From NCBI RefSeq assembly GCF_019793465.1, contig NZ_JAILYJ010000008.1:186001-250000 (forward strand): a stretch of 64,000 bases of DNA, written 5' to 3'. Below, one piece after another: positions 1 to 7,771 of this stretch (the first letter of the stretch is position 1; every line of letters begins with the position of its first letter). This stretch comes from Rhizobium croatiense. Its GTDB lineage: Bacteria; Pseudomonadota; Alphaproteobacteria; Rhizobiales; Rhizobiaceae. The notes under the pieces are model-generated. The model was given only the letters and a program-made list of their open reading frames with translations, searched no databases and was not told where the DNA came from. A program made the position numbers and the translations under genes.

Positions 1-917
1 GCGTTCGCCTCGATACTGGTCCGGAAGGCGCTGCGGTCGATCTTGTTGAACTGCGCGCTGTCGAACCCGATCTTGCTGCGGTCGACGTTTTTCCAGTCGA
101 CGTCGTTGATATTCACCTTGCCGTTGATGTTGTTCAAACAGTTGTTGCAATCGATATCGACGTTGCCGTTCCAGCGCCCGCCCCATACGCCCCAGCGGTT
201 CCAGTCGACGGCAGCGGCCCACACCGCTCCCGTCACCACGCCCGCGAAAAAGGTGGCGGTCGGATAGTAGTAATTCGGATACGGCTCGGAATAGTAGCCG
301 ATGGGCTCGGCCACATAGTTCGGTTCATACAGCATCTCCGGCGCGTATTGCGGAACGTAGATCTTCTCAGGACTGGCGGAGACGATCACGACGTTGTCGT
401 TCTCCTGGCTGACCTTGATCTTGTCGTCGGTCTTGATGATACCGTCGGCGACCGCTTTGTCGCGCAGTTGCTGTATGGCGATCAGAACGTCCTTCTGCTG
501 GTAGGAGAGCGCCTCTCCGAGAGACTGCGTCCAGTCCAGATCCTCGCTCATCATCGTGACGATCTGAGGGTAGTTCAGCAGCGATATGATGCTGCCGTCC
601 CACGTCGACTTCGGCTTGAGCTTGGGCTGCTTCTTCAAGGTTTCGAGGAACCGGGCTGCTTCCACGACCTGCAGCGGATAGAGCGACGCCGACGTGACGA
701 GCGCAACCAGTTCGTCTGGATAAAGCGCGATCCGCGCCACCAGGATTTCGAGTTCGTCCTCGCTCAGCGGCGCCGGCGCGTCGTCTTCCGCCGCGACGGG
801 ACTGGAGGCGGCCGGCTCCTGCGCGGCGGCGGTCAGAGTTAGATGTGGCGAAAACGGAAACCCTGCAAAAGGCAGGAACAAGCCAGTGGCGAGTAACAAT
901 GCGTGAGGTTTAGCCAT
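1..917 (-). CDS. DUF3300 domain protein, exported, C-terminus cut off by window edge
   Basis: The reading frame opens at an ATG at 917 preceded by an AGGAGG ribosome binding site and stays open to base 1, so the C-terminus is missing. The first ~30 residues are a hydrophobic signal-like segment ending near AAAQEP. Residues ~50-85 carry the family pattern ARIALYPDELVALV followed by SLYPLQVVEAARFL, diagnostic of DUF3300. After ~residue 200 comes a Tyr/Pro/Trp-rich stretch, then an Asn/Asp-rich tail with repeated N-V-D/N-I-N units. The function of the family is unknown; an envelope location is inferred from the signal. It is divergent from the glycosidase at 1312, and palindrome A lies in the shared gap. 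Confidence 0.85.
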   Translation of the reverse strand, partial: MAKPHALLLATGLFLPFAGFPFSPHLTLTAAAQEPAASSPVAAEDDAPAPLSEDELEILVARIALYPDELVALVTSASLYPLQVVEAARFLETLKKQPKLKPKSTWDGSIISLLNYPQIVTMMSEDLDWTQSLGEALSYQQKDVLIAIQQLRDKAVADGIIKTDDKIKVSQENDNVVIVSASPEKIYVPQYAPEMLYEPNYVAEPIGYYSEPYPNYYYPTATFFAGVVTGAVWAAAVDWNRWGVWGGRWNGNVDIDCNNCLNNINGKVNINDVDWKNVDRSKIGFDSAQFNKIDRSAFRTSIEAN

Positions 918-987
918 CTCAAATCCTCCTTGCGGTCAGACATGGTGTGTAGGCTGTCGACTATTGTATCTTCGCTCGTGCCGCATA

Positions 988-1005
988 CTCCTCCGAGTGG
1001 AGGAG
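988..1005. repeat. Perfect 7-bp stem hairpin CTCCTCC-GAGT-GGAGGAG
   Basis: The arms at 988-994 and 999-1005 are fully complementary around a 4-base loop. There is no following T-run, so it is not a standard terminator. On one strand it exposes an anti-Shine-Dalgarno-like CCTCC, so it could affect the 5' leader of the DUF3300 mRNA about 75 bp from its start; this is speculative. Confidence 0.35.
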
Positions 1006-1095
1006 GATTGATAGCTAAACATCGGCCAAGCCGTCTTTTGCTCCGAATTTATAGCAAAAACAGCTCCAGGCGTAGTCGCGGAAGCGATCTCGGAC

Positions 1096-1114
1096 GTATG
1101 TTACAGTAACACAC
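1096..1114. promoter_or_regulatory. Palindrome A, operator-like GTATGTTAC-A-GTAACACAC
   Basis: Two 9-base arms surround one central base, with a single mismatch to the perfect copy at 7711-7729. The site sits about 180 bp from the DUF3300 start and 200 bp from the glycosidase start. The same motif recurs in three other intergenic gaps of the first 10 kb, which is the main reason to read it as a protein binding site. Confidence 0.6.
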
Positions 1115-1311
1115 TTACAAAAGCGGAGTTACGCGCGCAGACTAAATTCGACCGTGTGCAGGATCTCTCCTCTGCGTTCTGAGGAGTGTAAATGCCGCCG
1201 CCATGTTACCTCTCCTTCAGTTCAGCCGCTTGATCACGAAGTCATGGCCACGGACCACTGCATCTTTTGAAGGCGATATGGCACCAATTATCAGTGACGT
1301 GAGGGCGCGTG

Positions 1312-4026
1312 ATGAATGCCGAATCCCAGCGCCTCCGGGAGGCGCGAGACGGAAAAGCCGACTGGAAGAAATGGGGTCCCTACCTGTCCGAACGGCAATG
1401 GGGAACCGTTCGCGAGGATTACAGCGAGGGTGGCGATGCATGGGACTACTTCACCCACGACCAGGCCCGGTCGCGCGCCTATCGCTGGGGCGAGGACGGT
1501 CTGGCAGGTATCAGTGACAGCAAACAGCAGCTGTGTTTTGCGCTGGCCCTCTGGAATGGACAGGATCCCATCCTGAAGGAGCGGCTGTTCGGCCTTACCA
1601 ACAGTGAGGGCAATCACGGCGAGGATGTGAAGGAGTACTACTTCTACCTGGATTCGACGCCGACCCACTCGTACATGAAGTATCTCTACAAGTACCCTCA
1701 AGCCGCCTACCCCTACGATGACCTGGTGAAGACCAACAGCCGGCGTGGAAAAGACGAACTCGAATACGAACTGATCGACACCGGCGTGTTCGACGCTGAT
1801 CGCTACTTCGACGTCTTTGTCGAATATGCCAAGGCAGCACCCGAGGATATTCTTGTCGAGATCACCATTGCCAATCGCGGGTCGGAAGCGGCCACGCTGC
1901 ATGTGCTGCCGACATTATGGTTCAGGAATAGATGGTCCTGGGGTGAAGAGGGTGACAAGCCAACCCTGGAACGTGTGGAGCGGAATGACGCTCCGGCTGT
2001 GATCACGGCCAAAGCCGCACCTGGGCAGCCGGCGGACGCGGATGCTACACGATATCTCTATTGCGACGGCTCGCCGGCACTGCTGTTCACCGAAAACGAG
2101 ACGAATACAGAACGGCTGTTCGGCGTTCCGAGCGCTACCCCGTTCGTCAAGGACGGGATCGACAGCTTCGTCGTGCATGATCGTACCGACGCCGTGAACC
2201 CGCAGCAGATCGGAACCAAGGCCGCGGCCCATTACGCCGTCATCGTGGATGCCGGGCAATCCCGGACGTTGCGGTTGCGCCTATGTGACGTGCCGCCGGC
2301 TGCAGGATCCAAGAATGTCCTGCCAATGTTCGATCGTCCGTTCGACGACGCGATGCAGGCGCGTCGGCGCGAAGCCGACGAGTTCTACGCTTCGATCACG
2401 CCACCGTCGATGACGGCCGACGCCGCCGATGTCATGCGACAGGCTCTGGCAGGCATGATGTGGGGCAAGCAGTTCTATCTGTACGACGTGAACAGATGGC
2501 TGGACGAACACGGCGTCGATCCGTTCGATCCGAAGCGCCGGATCGAACAGCGCAACGTCGGCTGGCATCATATGTACAATGCCGACATCATCTCCATGCC
2601 GGACAAGTGGGAATATCCCTGGTACGCGGCCTGGGATCTGGCATTCCAGGTGATCGCTCTGACGATGGTCGATCCCGACTTCGGCAAGGATCAGATCGAT
2701 CTGATGCTGCGCGAAGCCTATATGCATCCGAACGGGCAGATACCGGCGTACGAGTGGAATTTCGGCGACGTCAATCCACCGGTCCACGCTTGGGCGACGA
2801 TCTTCACCTACCGCCTGGAGCAGGCGCGGTCAGGCAAGAGCGACGTCGCCTGGCTTCAGAAGTCCTTCCAGAAACTGCTTCTGAACTTCACCTGGTGGGT
2901 CAACCGCAAGGACCGATCCGGCAAGAACGTCTTCGAAGGCGGCTTCCTTGGGCTGGACAACATCGGGGTGTTCGACCGCAGCGCGCCGCTGCCGACCGGG
3001 GGTTACCTGGAACAGGCCGACGGCACCGCATGGATGGCGCTCTACTGCCAGAACATGATGGAGATAGCGACCGAACTGGCTCTCAAGGGCGCCGGCGGCG
3101 AGGAGATGGTGCTCAAATTCACGCAGCATTTCCTATGGATAGCGTCGGCGATGATCCACGCAGGCGATGAGGTCGGAATGTGGGACGAGGAAGACGGGTT
3201 CTTCTACGACGTCCTCCGCCTGCCGGATGGGCAGGCCCAGCGTCTCAAGGTCCGCTCGCTGGTCGGCTTGCTGCCGCTTTGCGCCGCGACCACCTTCGAG
3301 GGCGACATCTACCAACGGTACCCCGAGGTCACCAGGCAGATGAAGCATTTCTTCGATACGCGCCCGGAATTGTTCGCCTTCATCCATGACCCGCGCAAAC
3401 CGGGTCACGCCAATCGCCGGCTCGCCTCGATACTGGACGAGAACAAGCTTCGTCGCGTGCTGTCGACAATGCTCGACGAAAACGAATTCCTCAGTCCCTA
3501 CGGCATCAGGGCGCTGTCGCGCTACCATGATGAGAACCCCTACGTCTTCCAGGTCGGCGATCACGAGCACCGGGTAGCCTATCTCCCGGCGGAATCCGAC
3601 AGCGGCATGTTTGGCGGAAACTCGAATTGGCGCGGCCCGATATGGATGCCGATGAACGGCCTGATCATCCGGGCGCTGCTGCAATACTACAGCTACTACG
3701 GCAACGATTTCACCGTTGAATGTCCCACGGGTTCCGGCCGCTACATGAACCTCTATCAGGTCGCCGAGGAACTCACCCAGCGCTTGTCGGCCATCTTCCA
3801 GCGAGGGAACGACGGCAAACGACCCGTCTTCGGCGGGCAAGCCAGGTTCCAGAGCGATCAGTACTGGCGCGACTGCCTGCAGTTCTACGAATATTTTCAC
3901 GGCGACAACGGCGCCGGTCTTGGCGCAAACCACCAGACAGGCTGGACCGGGTTTATCGCGCGGGGGATGCATCTCTTCGCCTCGGGTTCCGCTGAGGCGT
4001 GGCTTGAACGCGCCGAGACCTCCTAG
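1312..4026 (+). CDS. MGH1-like / GH63-family glycoside hydrolase, 904 aa
   Basis: A large cytoplasmic protein without signal peptide, beginning [22 protein letters not shown]. It has the layout of the bacterial MGH1/GH63-like glucosidase family: an N-terminal beta-sandwich half ([19 protein letters not shown], ~residues 105-125) and a C-terminal (alpha/alpha)6 half with [13 protein letters not shown], then [17 protein letters not shown] and the late [16 protein letters not shown]. The family hydrolyses alpha-glucosides; the true substrate here is unknown. A GTG lies directly before the ATG at 1312; I prefer the ATG. The stop codon TAG lies inside the left end of a rhizobial repeat element (4023-4129), so the C-terminus may have been set by that insertion. 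Upstream lies palindrome A. Confidence 0.85.
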   Translation: MNAESQRLREARDGKADWKKWGPYLSERQWGTVREDYSEGGDAWDYFTHDQARSRAYRWGEDGLAGISDSKQQLCFALALWNGQDPILKERLFGLTNSEGNHGEDVKEYYFYLDSTPTHSYMKYLYKYPQAAYPYDDLVKTNSRRGKDELEYELIDTGVFDADRYFDVFVEYAKAAPEDILVEITIANRGSEAATLHVLPTLWFRNRWSWGEEGDKPTLERVERNDAPAVITAKAAPGQPADADATRYLYCDGSPALLFTENETNTERLFGVPSATPFVKDGIDSFVVHDRTDAVNPQQIGTKAAAHYAVIVDAGQSRTLRLRLCDVPPAAGSKNVLPMFDRPFDDAMQARRREADEFYASITPPSMTADAADVMRQALAGMMWGKQFYLYDVNRWLDEHGVDPFDPKRRIEQRNVGWHHMYNADIISMPDKWEYPWYAAWDLAFQVIALTMVDPDFGKDQIDLMLREAYMHPNGQIPAYEWNFGDVNPPVHAWATIFTYRLEQARSGKSDVAWLQKSFQKLLLNFTWWVNRKDRSGKNVFEGGFLGLDNIGVFDRSAPLPTGGYLEQADGTAWMALYCQNMMEIATELALKGAGGEEMVLKFTQHFLWIASAMIHAGDEVGMWDEEDGFFYDVLRLPDGQAQRLKVRSLVGLLPLCAATTFEGDIYQRYPEVTRQMKHFFDTRPELFAFIHDPRKPGHANRRLASILDENKLRRVLSTMLDENEFLSPYGIRALSRYHDENPYVFQVGDHEHRVAYLPAESDSGMFGGNSNWRGPIWMPMNGLIIRALLQYYSYYGNDFTVECPTGSGRYMNLYQVAEELTQRLSAIFQRGNDGKRPVFGGQARFQSDQYWRDCLQFYEYFHGDNGAGLGANHQTGWTGFIARGMHLFASGSAEAWLERAETS

Positions 4027-4129
4027 AGCAATTTTCAGCAAAAGCGCGCAGCGGTTTTGCGTCCGGAATTGCGTGAAAACAAAGAGATAGAGCGCTTCAA
4101 TGATGCGAAGAAAAACGGAAATGCTCTAG
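4023..4129. repeat. Rhizobial intergenic palindromic repeat, ~107 bp
   Basis: The element is bounded by inverted CTAGAGCA (4023-4030) and TGCTCTAG (4122-4129). Its interior (TTTCAGCAAAAGCGCGCAGC and TTGCGTCCGGAATTGCGT) resembles, from memory, a dispersed non-coding repeat of Rhizobiales intergenic regions. The left terminus supplies the TAG stop of the glycosidase. No ORF inside is credible. Confidence 0.6.
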
Positions 4130-4200
4130 GGAAAATGCTCGGCGGCGCCGATCGAATTCACGCCGGACAGCTCGGCTCCGGCAAACGAGGAGTGGTCATC

Positions 4201-5061
4201 ATGGAAAGTTACTACGAGAACCAGCAGTTGCCTCAGCCAGTGATTCCAACCCTGCCACCGATCCATCTGCTGAAGGGCCAGACTGCTCTCGTCACCGGCG
4301 CCAATTCCGGGATCGGCCGTGGGATCGCCCTCGCCCTCGGCAAGGCCGGAGCGAACGTGGTCGTTAACTACGTCACGGCACCAGAGGACGCCGCGCAAGT
4401 CGTGGACGAGATCCAACAGGGTGGCGTACGCGCGCTTGCGGTCGCATCCGACGTCTCCAATGAGACGCAGGTCGAGGCGATGTTCGCGACCGCCGTCGAG
4501 GAGTTCGGCACGGTCGACGTGTTCGTCAACAACGCCGGACTTCAAAGGGATGCTCCCTTTCACGAGATGACGAGCGCCCAATGGGACACCGTCATGAACG
4601 TCAACCTCAAGGGCGCGTTTCTATGTTCGCGCGCCGCCGTCCGGGAGTTTCTCCGGCGGGGCGTACGGCCTGATGTTTCCGTGGCAGCCGGCAAGATCGT
4701 ATTCATCAGCTCGGTCCATGAAGTCATTCCCTGGGCCGGACACGTGAACTATGCGGCGTCGAAAGGCGGACTGACGCTCCTTATGAAAAGCCTGGCCCAG
4801 GAGGTCGCCGAAAAGCGCATCCGCGTCAACAGCATCGCCCCAGGCGCCATTCGCACGCCGATCAATACCAGCGCCTGGCAAACCTCGGAAGCCTATGCGG
4901 AGCTGATGAAGCTCATTCCGTATAAGCGCATCGGCGAGGCCGATGAGATCGGCCGGACGGCGGTGTGGCTTGCCTCTGATTTCACCGATTACATCGTCGG
5001 CTCGACGATCTATGTCGACGGCGGAATGACGCTCTATCCCGGTTTCGAAACCGGCGGCTAA
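4201..5061 (+). CDS. SDR-family oxidoreductase (glucose-1-dehydrogenase-like), 286 aa
   Basis: A classical short-chain dehydrogenase. It has the cofactor motif TGANSGIG (~residues 31-38), VFVNNAG, catalytic Ser in ISSVHE, the YxxxK pair in YAASKGG, and the late PGAIRTPIN segment, then a C-terminal VDGGMTLYPGF. The length fits glucose/ribitol-type dehydrogenases. The start is the ATG at 4201, preceded by GAGGAG; an earlier in-frame start (4057) would read through the repeat element and is unlikely. It sits 3' of the glycosidase in the same direction, so a role in sugar oxidation is possible, but the intervening repeat argues against tight coupling. Substrate not determinable. Confidence 0.85.
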   Translation: MESYYENQQLPQPVIPTLPPIHLLKGQTALVTGANSGIGRGIALALGKAGANVVVNYVTAPEDAAQVVDEIQQGGVRALAVASDVSNETQVEAMFATAVEEFGTVDVFVNNAGLQRDAPFHEMTSAQWDTVMNVNLKGAFLCSRAAVREFLRRGVRPDVSVAAGKIVFISSVHEVIPWAGHVNYAASKGGLTLLMKSLAQEVAEKRIRVNSIAPGAIRTPINTSAWQTSEAYAELMKLIPYKRIGEADEIGRTAVWLASDFTDYIVGSTIYVDGGMTLYPGFETGG

Positions 5062-5091
5062 CCTCTCAGGCCGCTGCCGAAGCAAAGTACG

Positions 5092-6120
5092 TCATACTGA
5101 TATCCTCTTCGCGTCGCTGGCCCGCGGCCACAGGATCGCGGCAAACAACAGTGCATAGATCAAGGCCGCCGCGACATAGACGATGCGGGTGGCGAAGGAT
5201 TCTGCAGCGCTGCCCGGCAGGGGTGAGACCCCGAGGCCGAAGAGGATCAAGAATGTCGTCAGGGCGCCGGCAAATACCGGCGCGTCCTTTGACCGGGCGG
5301 CTGCGCGCCCTCCGAGCAGGAGGACCACGACGAGAACGATGAGGAAGATCGAGAGGAGATTGGGGCGCAGCGACAACGCGGCATAGGCAATGGAGGCGAG
5401 CACGCCACCGAACAGATTGACGAGCACGAGCCCCATCGCGGCCCGCCCGCTCGCGCCAACGTCGAGCTGCCCGAGCAGCGACGCCACGGTTATCGGAATA
5501 ACCGCCGCAGCCGTCAGGTTGTCGCTCGTCAGGCAGATCACGACGGAGCCCAAGAGGATGACCGTGTTTGCCAGCGCCCGAAGCAAGGCCGGCGGCCGCG
5601 CGTCGATCGCCAACGCCTCGACCTCCTGGGAGAGCGGTTCGGGAAAGACCGCATGGGCGAGCCACATCAGAACCGTGCCTGACAACACCCCGGCCACCAG
5701 GATGGACAGGATGGAATTGGCGAGTTCCTTGTTCACGATACCGAGCAGAGGCACGATGATCGAAACGACGAGCACGAGAAAGACCGCCGGCCCTCCCTTC
5801 CCCGTCGACTGTGCGGCGAAGCACGCAAAATAGGTCAGCCCCAGGATCAGAAGGAACGGCGCCGGACGGTCGCCGAGCACGTTGGTCAGAACCATCATCG
5901 CCATCCCGGCGATCAGGATGATCATCGCCGCGCCGATGGTCTTGCCAAGCGGCATGGGGCGCGAACTTCCGAGCAGAAACTGGGCGGCAAAGAGCGGACC
6001 GAGGAACGGCACGATGGCCCCGGCATAGACTGCGAGCGTGAAGCCGATGGAGACCGCGAACGCAACCCGCAATCCCTTGCGTTTCTGCTCCTCGACCGCG
6101 GGGCTCCTCTCAGCGAACAT
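5092..6120 (-). CDS. DUF2955 (FUSC-like) inner-membrane protein, 342 aa
   Basis: A polytopic membrane protein with about ten hydrophobic segments in two blocks (residues ~18-180 and ~185-335), each with poorly charged helices such as LLILGLTYFACFAAQ and FLIVLVVVLLLGG. It matches the DUF2955 family, related to the FUSC/AaeB-YccS membrane module. Its start overlaps the end of the upstream HlyD gene by 11 bp, so the two are translationally coupled. The pair resembles aromatic-acid or drug efflux systems of the AaeA-AaeB kind; no outer-membrane partner is nearby. Likely regulated from the promoter with palindrome B. Confidence 0.75.
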   Translation of the reverse strand: MFAERSPAVEEQKRKGLRVAFAVSIGFTLAVYAGAIVPFLGPLFAAQFLLGSSRPMPLGKTIGAAMIILIAGMAMMVLTNVLGDRPAPFLLILGLTYFACFAAQSTGKGGPAVFLVLVVSIIVPLLGIVNKELANSILSILVAGVLSGTVLMWLAHAVFPEPLSQEVEALAIDARPPALLRALANTVILLGSVVICLTSDNLTAAAVIPITVASLLGQLDVGASGRAAMGLVLVNLFGGVLASIAYAALSLRPNLLSIFLIVLVVVLLLGGRAAARSKDAPVFAGALTTFLILFGLGVSPLPGSAAESFATRIVYVAAALIYALLFAAILWPRASDAKRISV

Positions 6121-7216
6121 AGGTCAGCACCGACATGATGCGGATCCAGAGCGATCCCCAGGCATTGGTGACCGGGTTGTCGCCCGTGTAGATGACGACG
6201 GTCGCCTGCGAGCCGTAGCGCACGCCGCCCTTGGGCCGCTGCGCCTCCTCGATGATGAGCCGGACTGGAAACCGCTGCGGCTCCTGGACCCAGCCGCTAT
6301 CACTCCGGATCGTCGGCAATCCGGTGTTCGGGTCCGTGCTGCCCTGCGATACGCCGAAACCAACGCTCTCGACTTGCGCCGGAAACAGCCGACCGGGAAG
6401 CGCGTCGAAAAGGACTTCCGCCCGGTTGCCGACTGCTACATTCTCGAGGCTGTTCTCCTTGAAGGCGGCGGTGATCCAGATGGTGCCGGCATCGATGAAG
6501 GTCATGGCTGGCTGTCCAGCCGACACGACCTTACCGGTTGTAAGTTGGAGGTTGGTCACGACCCCGGCCGAGGGTGCCTGAACGGTGGTCCGCAGCAGAT
6601 CGAGTCGTGCCTTTTCGAGCGCTGCCAGAGCTGCCCGGAGCTGCGGATTGTCATTTCCGCTCGGCCCGAGCTGCTCCTTGGCCTTGGCCAGCTCGGCCTC
6701 AGCACCGGTGACGGCCGCCTCCGACTGACCGAAAGCCGATTTGGTGGAATCAGCCCGCGCTTTGGAATACACGCCCCTCTTTTGCAGCTCTTCGGCGCGC
6801 GCAGATTGTTCGCGAAGATTGTCCCGATCGACCTGGGCCGTGACGAGCTTTGCCTGCGCCGCATCGACAGCAGCCGTTGACGCGCCCATTGACTGGCCGA
6901 CACTTGCAAGGCTCGCCTCGGCCTCATTGACCGCGAGCTCGTAGCGCTCGGGATCGATACGAAAGAGAACCTGATCGGCCTCGACGCGCGAGTTGTCGGC
7001 GACGCCGACTTCCACCACCCGGCCGGTGACTTCGGGCGCGATGCCGACGATATAGGCCTGGACCTGAGCCTGCGAGGTCGATGGCGTCCGCCGTTCCATG
7101 AAGATGGAGAGGACGAACAGGACGAGCGCCAACAGGACGACGATAAGTGCTATCCTGCGGAGTGGATTCCGAGGCGCTGGGGAAATGGCAGGCTCGTCCA
7201 AATTTTCGGAAACCAC
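6110..7216 (-). CDS. HlyD/EmrA-family membrane fusion protein, 368 aa
   Basis: A periplasmic adaptor with one N-terminal membrane helix (IALIVVLLALVLFVLSIF, ~residues 22-40), a biotinyl-lipoyl half-motif (VTGRVVEVGVADNSRVEADQ), a long coiled-coil hairpin (~residues 90-190, Ala/Glu/Gln-rich), the second lipoyl half (PSAGVVTNLQLTTGKVV) and beta-barrel ITAAFKE. I choose the GTG at 7216, preceded by AAGGA with good spacing, over a TTG six codons upstream. It forms an operon with the DUF2955 gene. Palindrome B lies about 95 bp upstream. The substrate of the efflux pair is unknown. Confidence 0.85.
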   Translation of the reverse strand: MVSENLDEPAISPAPRNPLRRIALIVVLLALVLFVLSIFMERRTPSTSQAQVQAYIVGIAPEVTGRVVEVGVADNSRVEADQVLFRIDPERYELAVNEAEASLASVGQSMGASTAAVDAAQAKLVTAQVDRDNLREQSARAEELQKRGVYSKARADSTKSAFGQSEAAVTGAEAELAKAKEQLGPSGNDNPQLRAALAALEKARLDLLRTTVQAPSAGVVTNLQLTTGKVVSAGQPAMTFIDAGTIWITAAFKENSLENVAVGNRAEVLFDALPGRLFPAQVESVGFGVSQGSTDPNTGLPTIRSDSGWVQEPQRFPVRLIIEEAQRPKGGVRYGSQATVVIYTGDNPVTNAWGSLWIRIMSVLTYVR

Positions 7217-7311
7217 GGCAATATTCCTTCGCAAGCGTTTCGTTTCGTGGAAGCTGAAAGTTCAGTGCTGGACCTCTGTCGCGATGGTCGTTACCGGGCG
7301 ATGGAACGCAA

Positions 7312-7330
7312 GTAGGTAACCGTAACATAC
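7312..7330. promoter_or_regulatory. Palindrome B, operator-like GTAGGTAAC-C-GTAACATAC
   Basis: The right arm is identical to that of the perfect copy at 7711-7729 and the left arm has two mismatches. It lies 96 bp upstream of the HlyD start, between it and the convergently placed end of the small gene at 7370. Confidence 0.5.
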
Positions 7331-7369
7331 GCCTCGCGATGACCGGCCGCCAGGAACCGGTCGCGCATA

Positions 7370-7627
7370 TCAGCGAGGTGGCGATAACGAGGCGTGGTCA
7401 AGCGCGCCCTCTATCTCCTTGGAGAGTTCTGCGATCAGCTCCTGGTATTCGACGACGCGCTCGCCGCGTTTCGGATCGGTTGAGACGTTCCATTTCTGCA
7501 GCGCCGATTGAGCGTCGGCAAAGTCCCTGCAGATTTCCCGAAAGTCCTCACTGCGGGCAGAGAGATCGTCGATCGCCTTGATCCTGGCTGGAAATTGCCG
7601 ACGGACTGCCGTCACGCCTTCGTCCAT
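7370..7627 (-). CDS. Hypothetical 85-aa protein
   Basis: I do not recognise this family. A real gene is supported by an AAGGAG ribosome site placed 7 bp before the ATG at 7627, and by the codon use. The protein is soluble, charged and probably all-helical (AVRRQFPARIKAIDDLSARS, YQELIAELSKEIEGALDH), with no signal peptide or cysteine. It is divergent from the membrane regulator at 7772, and the gap of about 145 bp contains the perfect palindrome C, so the two genes probably share control. Confidence 0.6.
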   Translation of the reverse strand: MDEGVTAVRRQFPARIKAIDDLSARSEDFREICRDFADAQSALQKWNVSTDPKRGERVVEYQELIAELSKEIEGALDHASLSPPR

Positions 7628-7710
7628 GGTTCACTCCTTGGCGGCACTTGGGACGTTGCCTCTGCAACGTGTGCCCGGCCAATCTTCATGGACGAAGGAG
7701 GGTTCGTGGA

Positions 7711-7729
7711 GTATGTTACCGTAACATAC
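7711..7729. promoter_or_regulatory. Palindrome C, perfect operator-like GTATGTTAC-C-GTAACATAC
   Basis: Perfect 9-bp inverted arms with a 1-base centre, in the divergent gap between the 85-aa gene (84 bp away) and the wHTH/TPR regulator (43 bp away). This is the best-matching member of the four-site family in this region and the natural place for autoregulation. Confidence 0.7.
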
Positions 7730-7771
7730 GGTCTGGCAGTGATGTGACTCAACGGGGGATTGGGGACAGAC

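Larger units (their letters stand above)
918..1311. promoter_or_regulatory. Divergent intergenic control region between DUF3300 gene and glycosidase
   Basis: This ~394-bp gap holds no convincing gene. It contains the ribosome site of the DUF3300 gene, a perfect 7-bp stem hairpin (CTCCTCC / GGAGGAG, 988-1005), palindrome A (1096-1114) and a further ATGTTAC half-site at about 1202-1208. Both flanking genes point away from it, so it must carry both promoters. I could not assign -35/-10 boxes with confidence. Confidence 0.6.
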
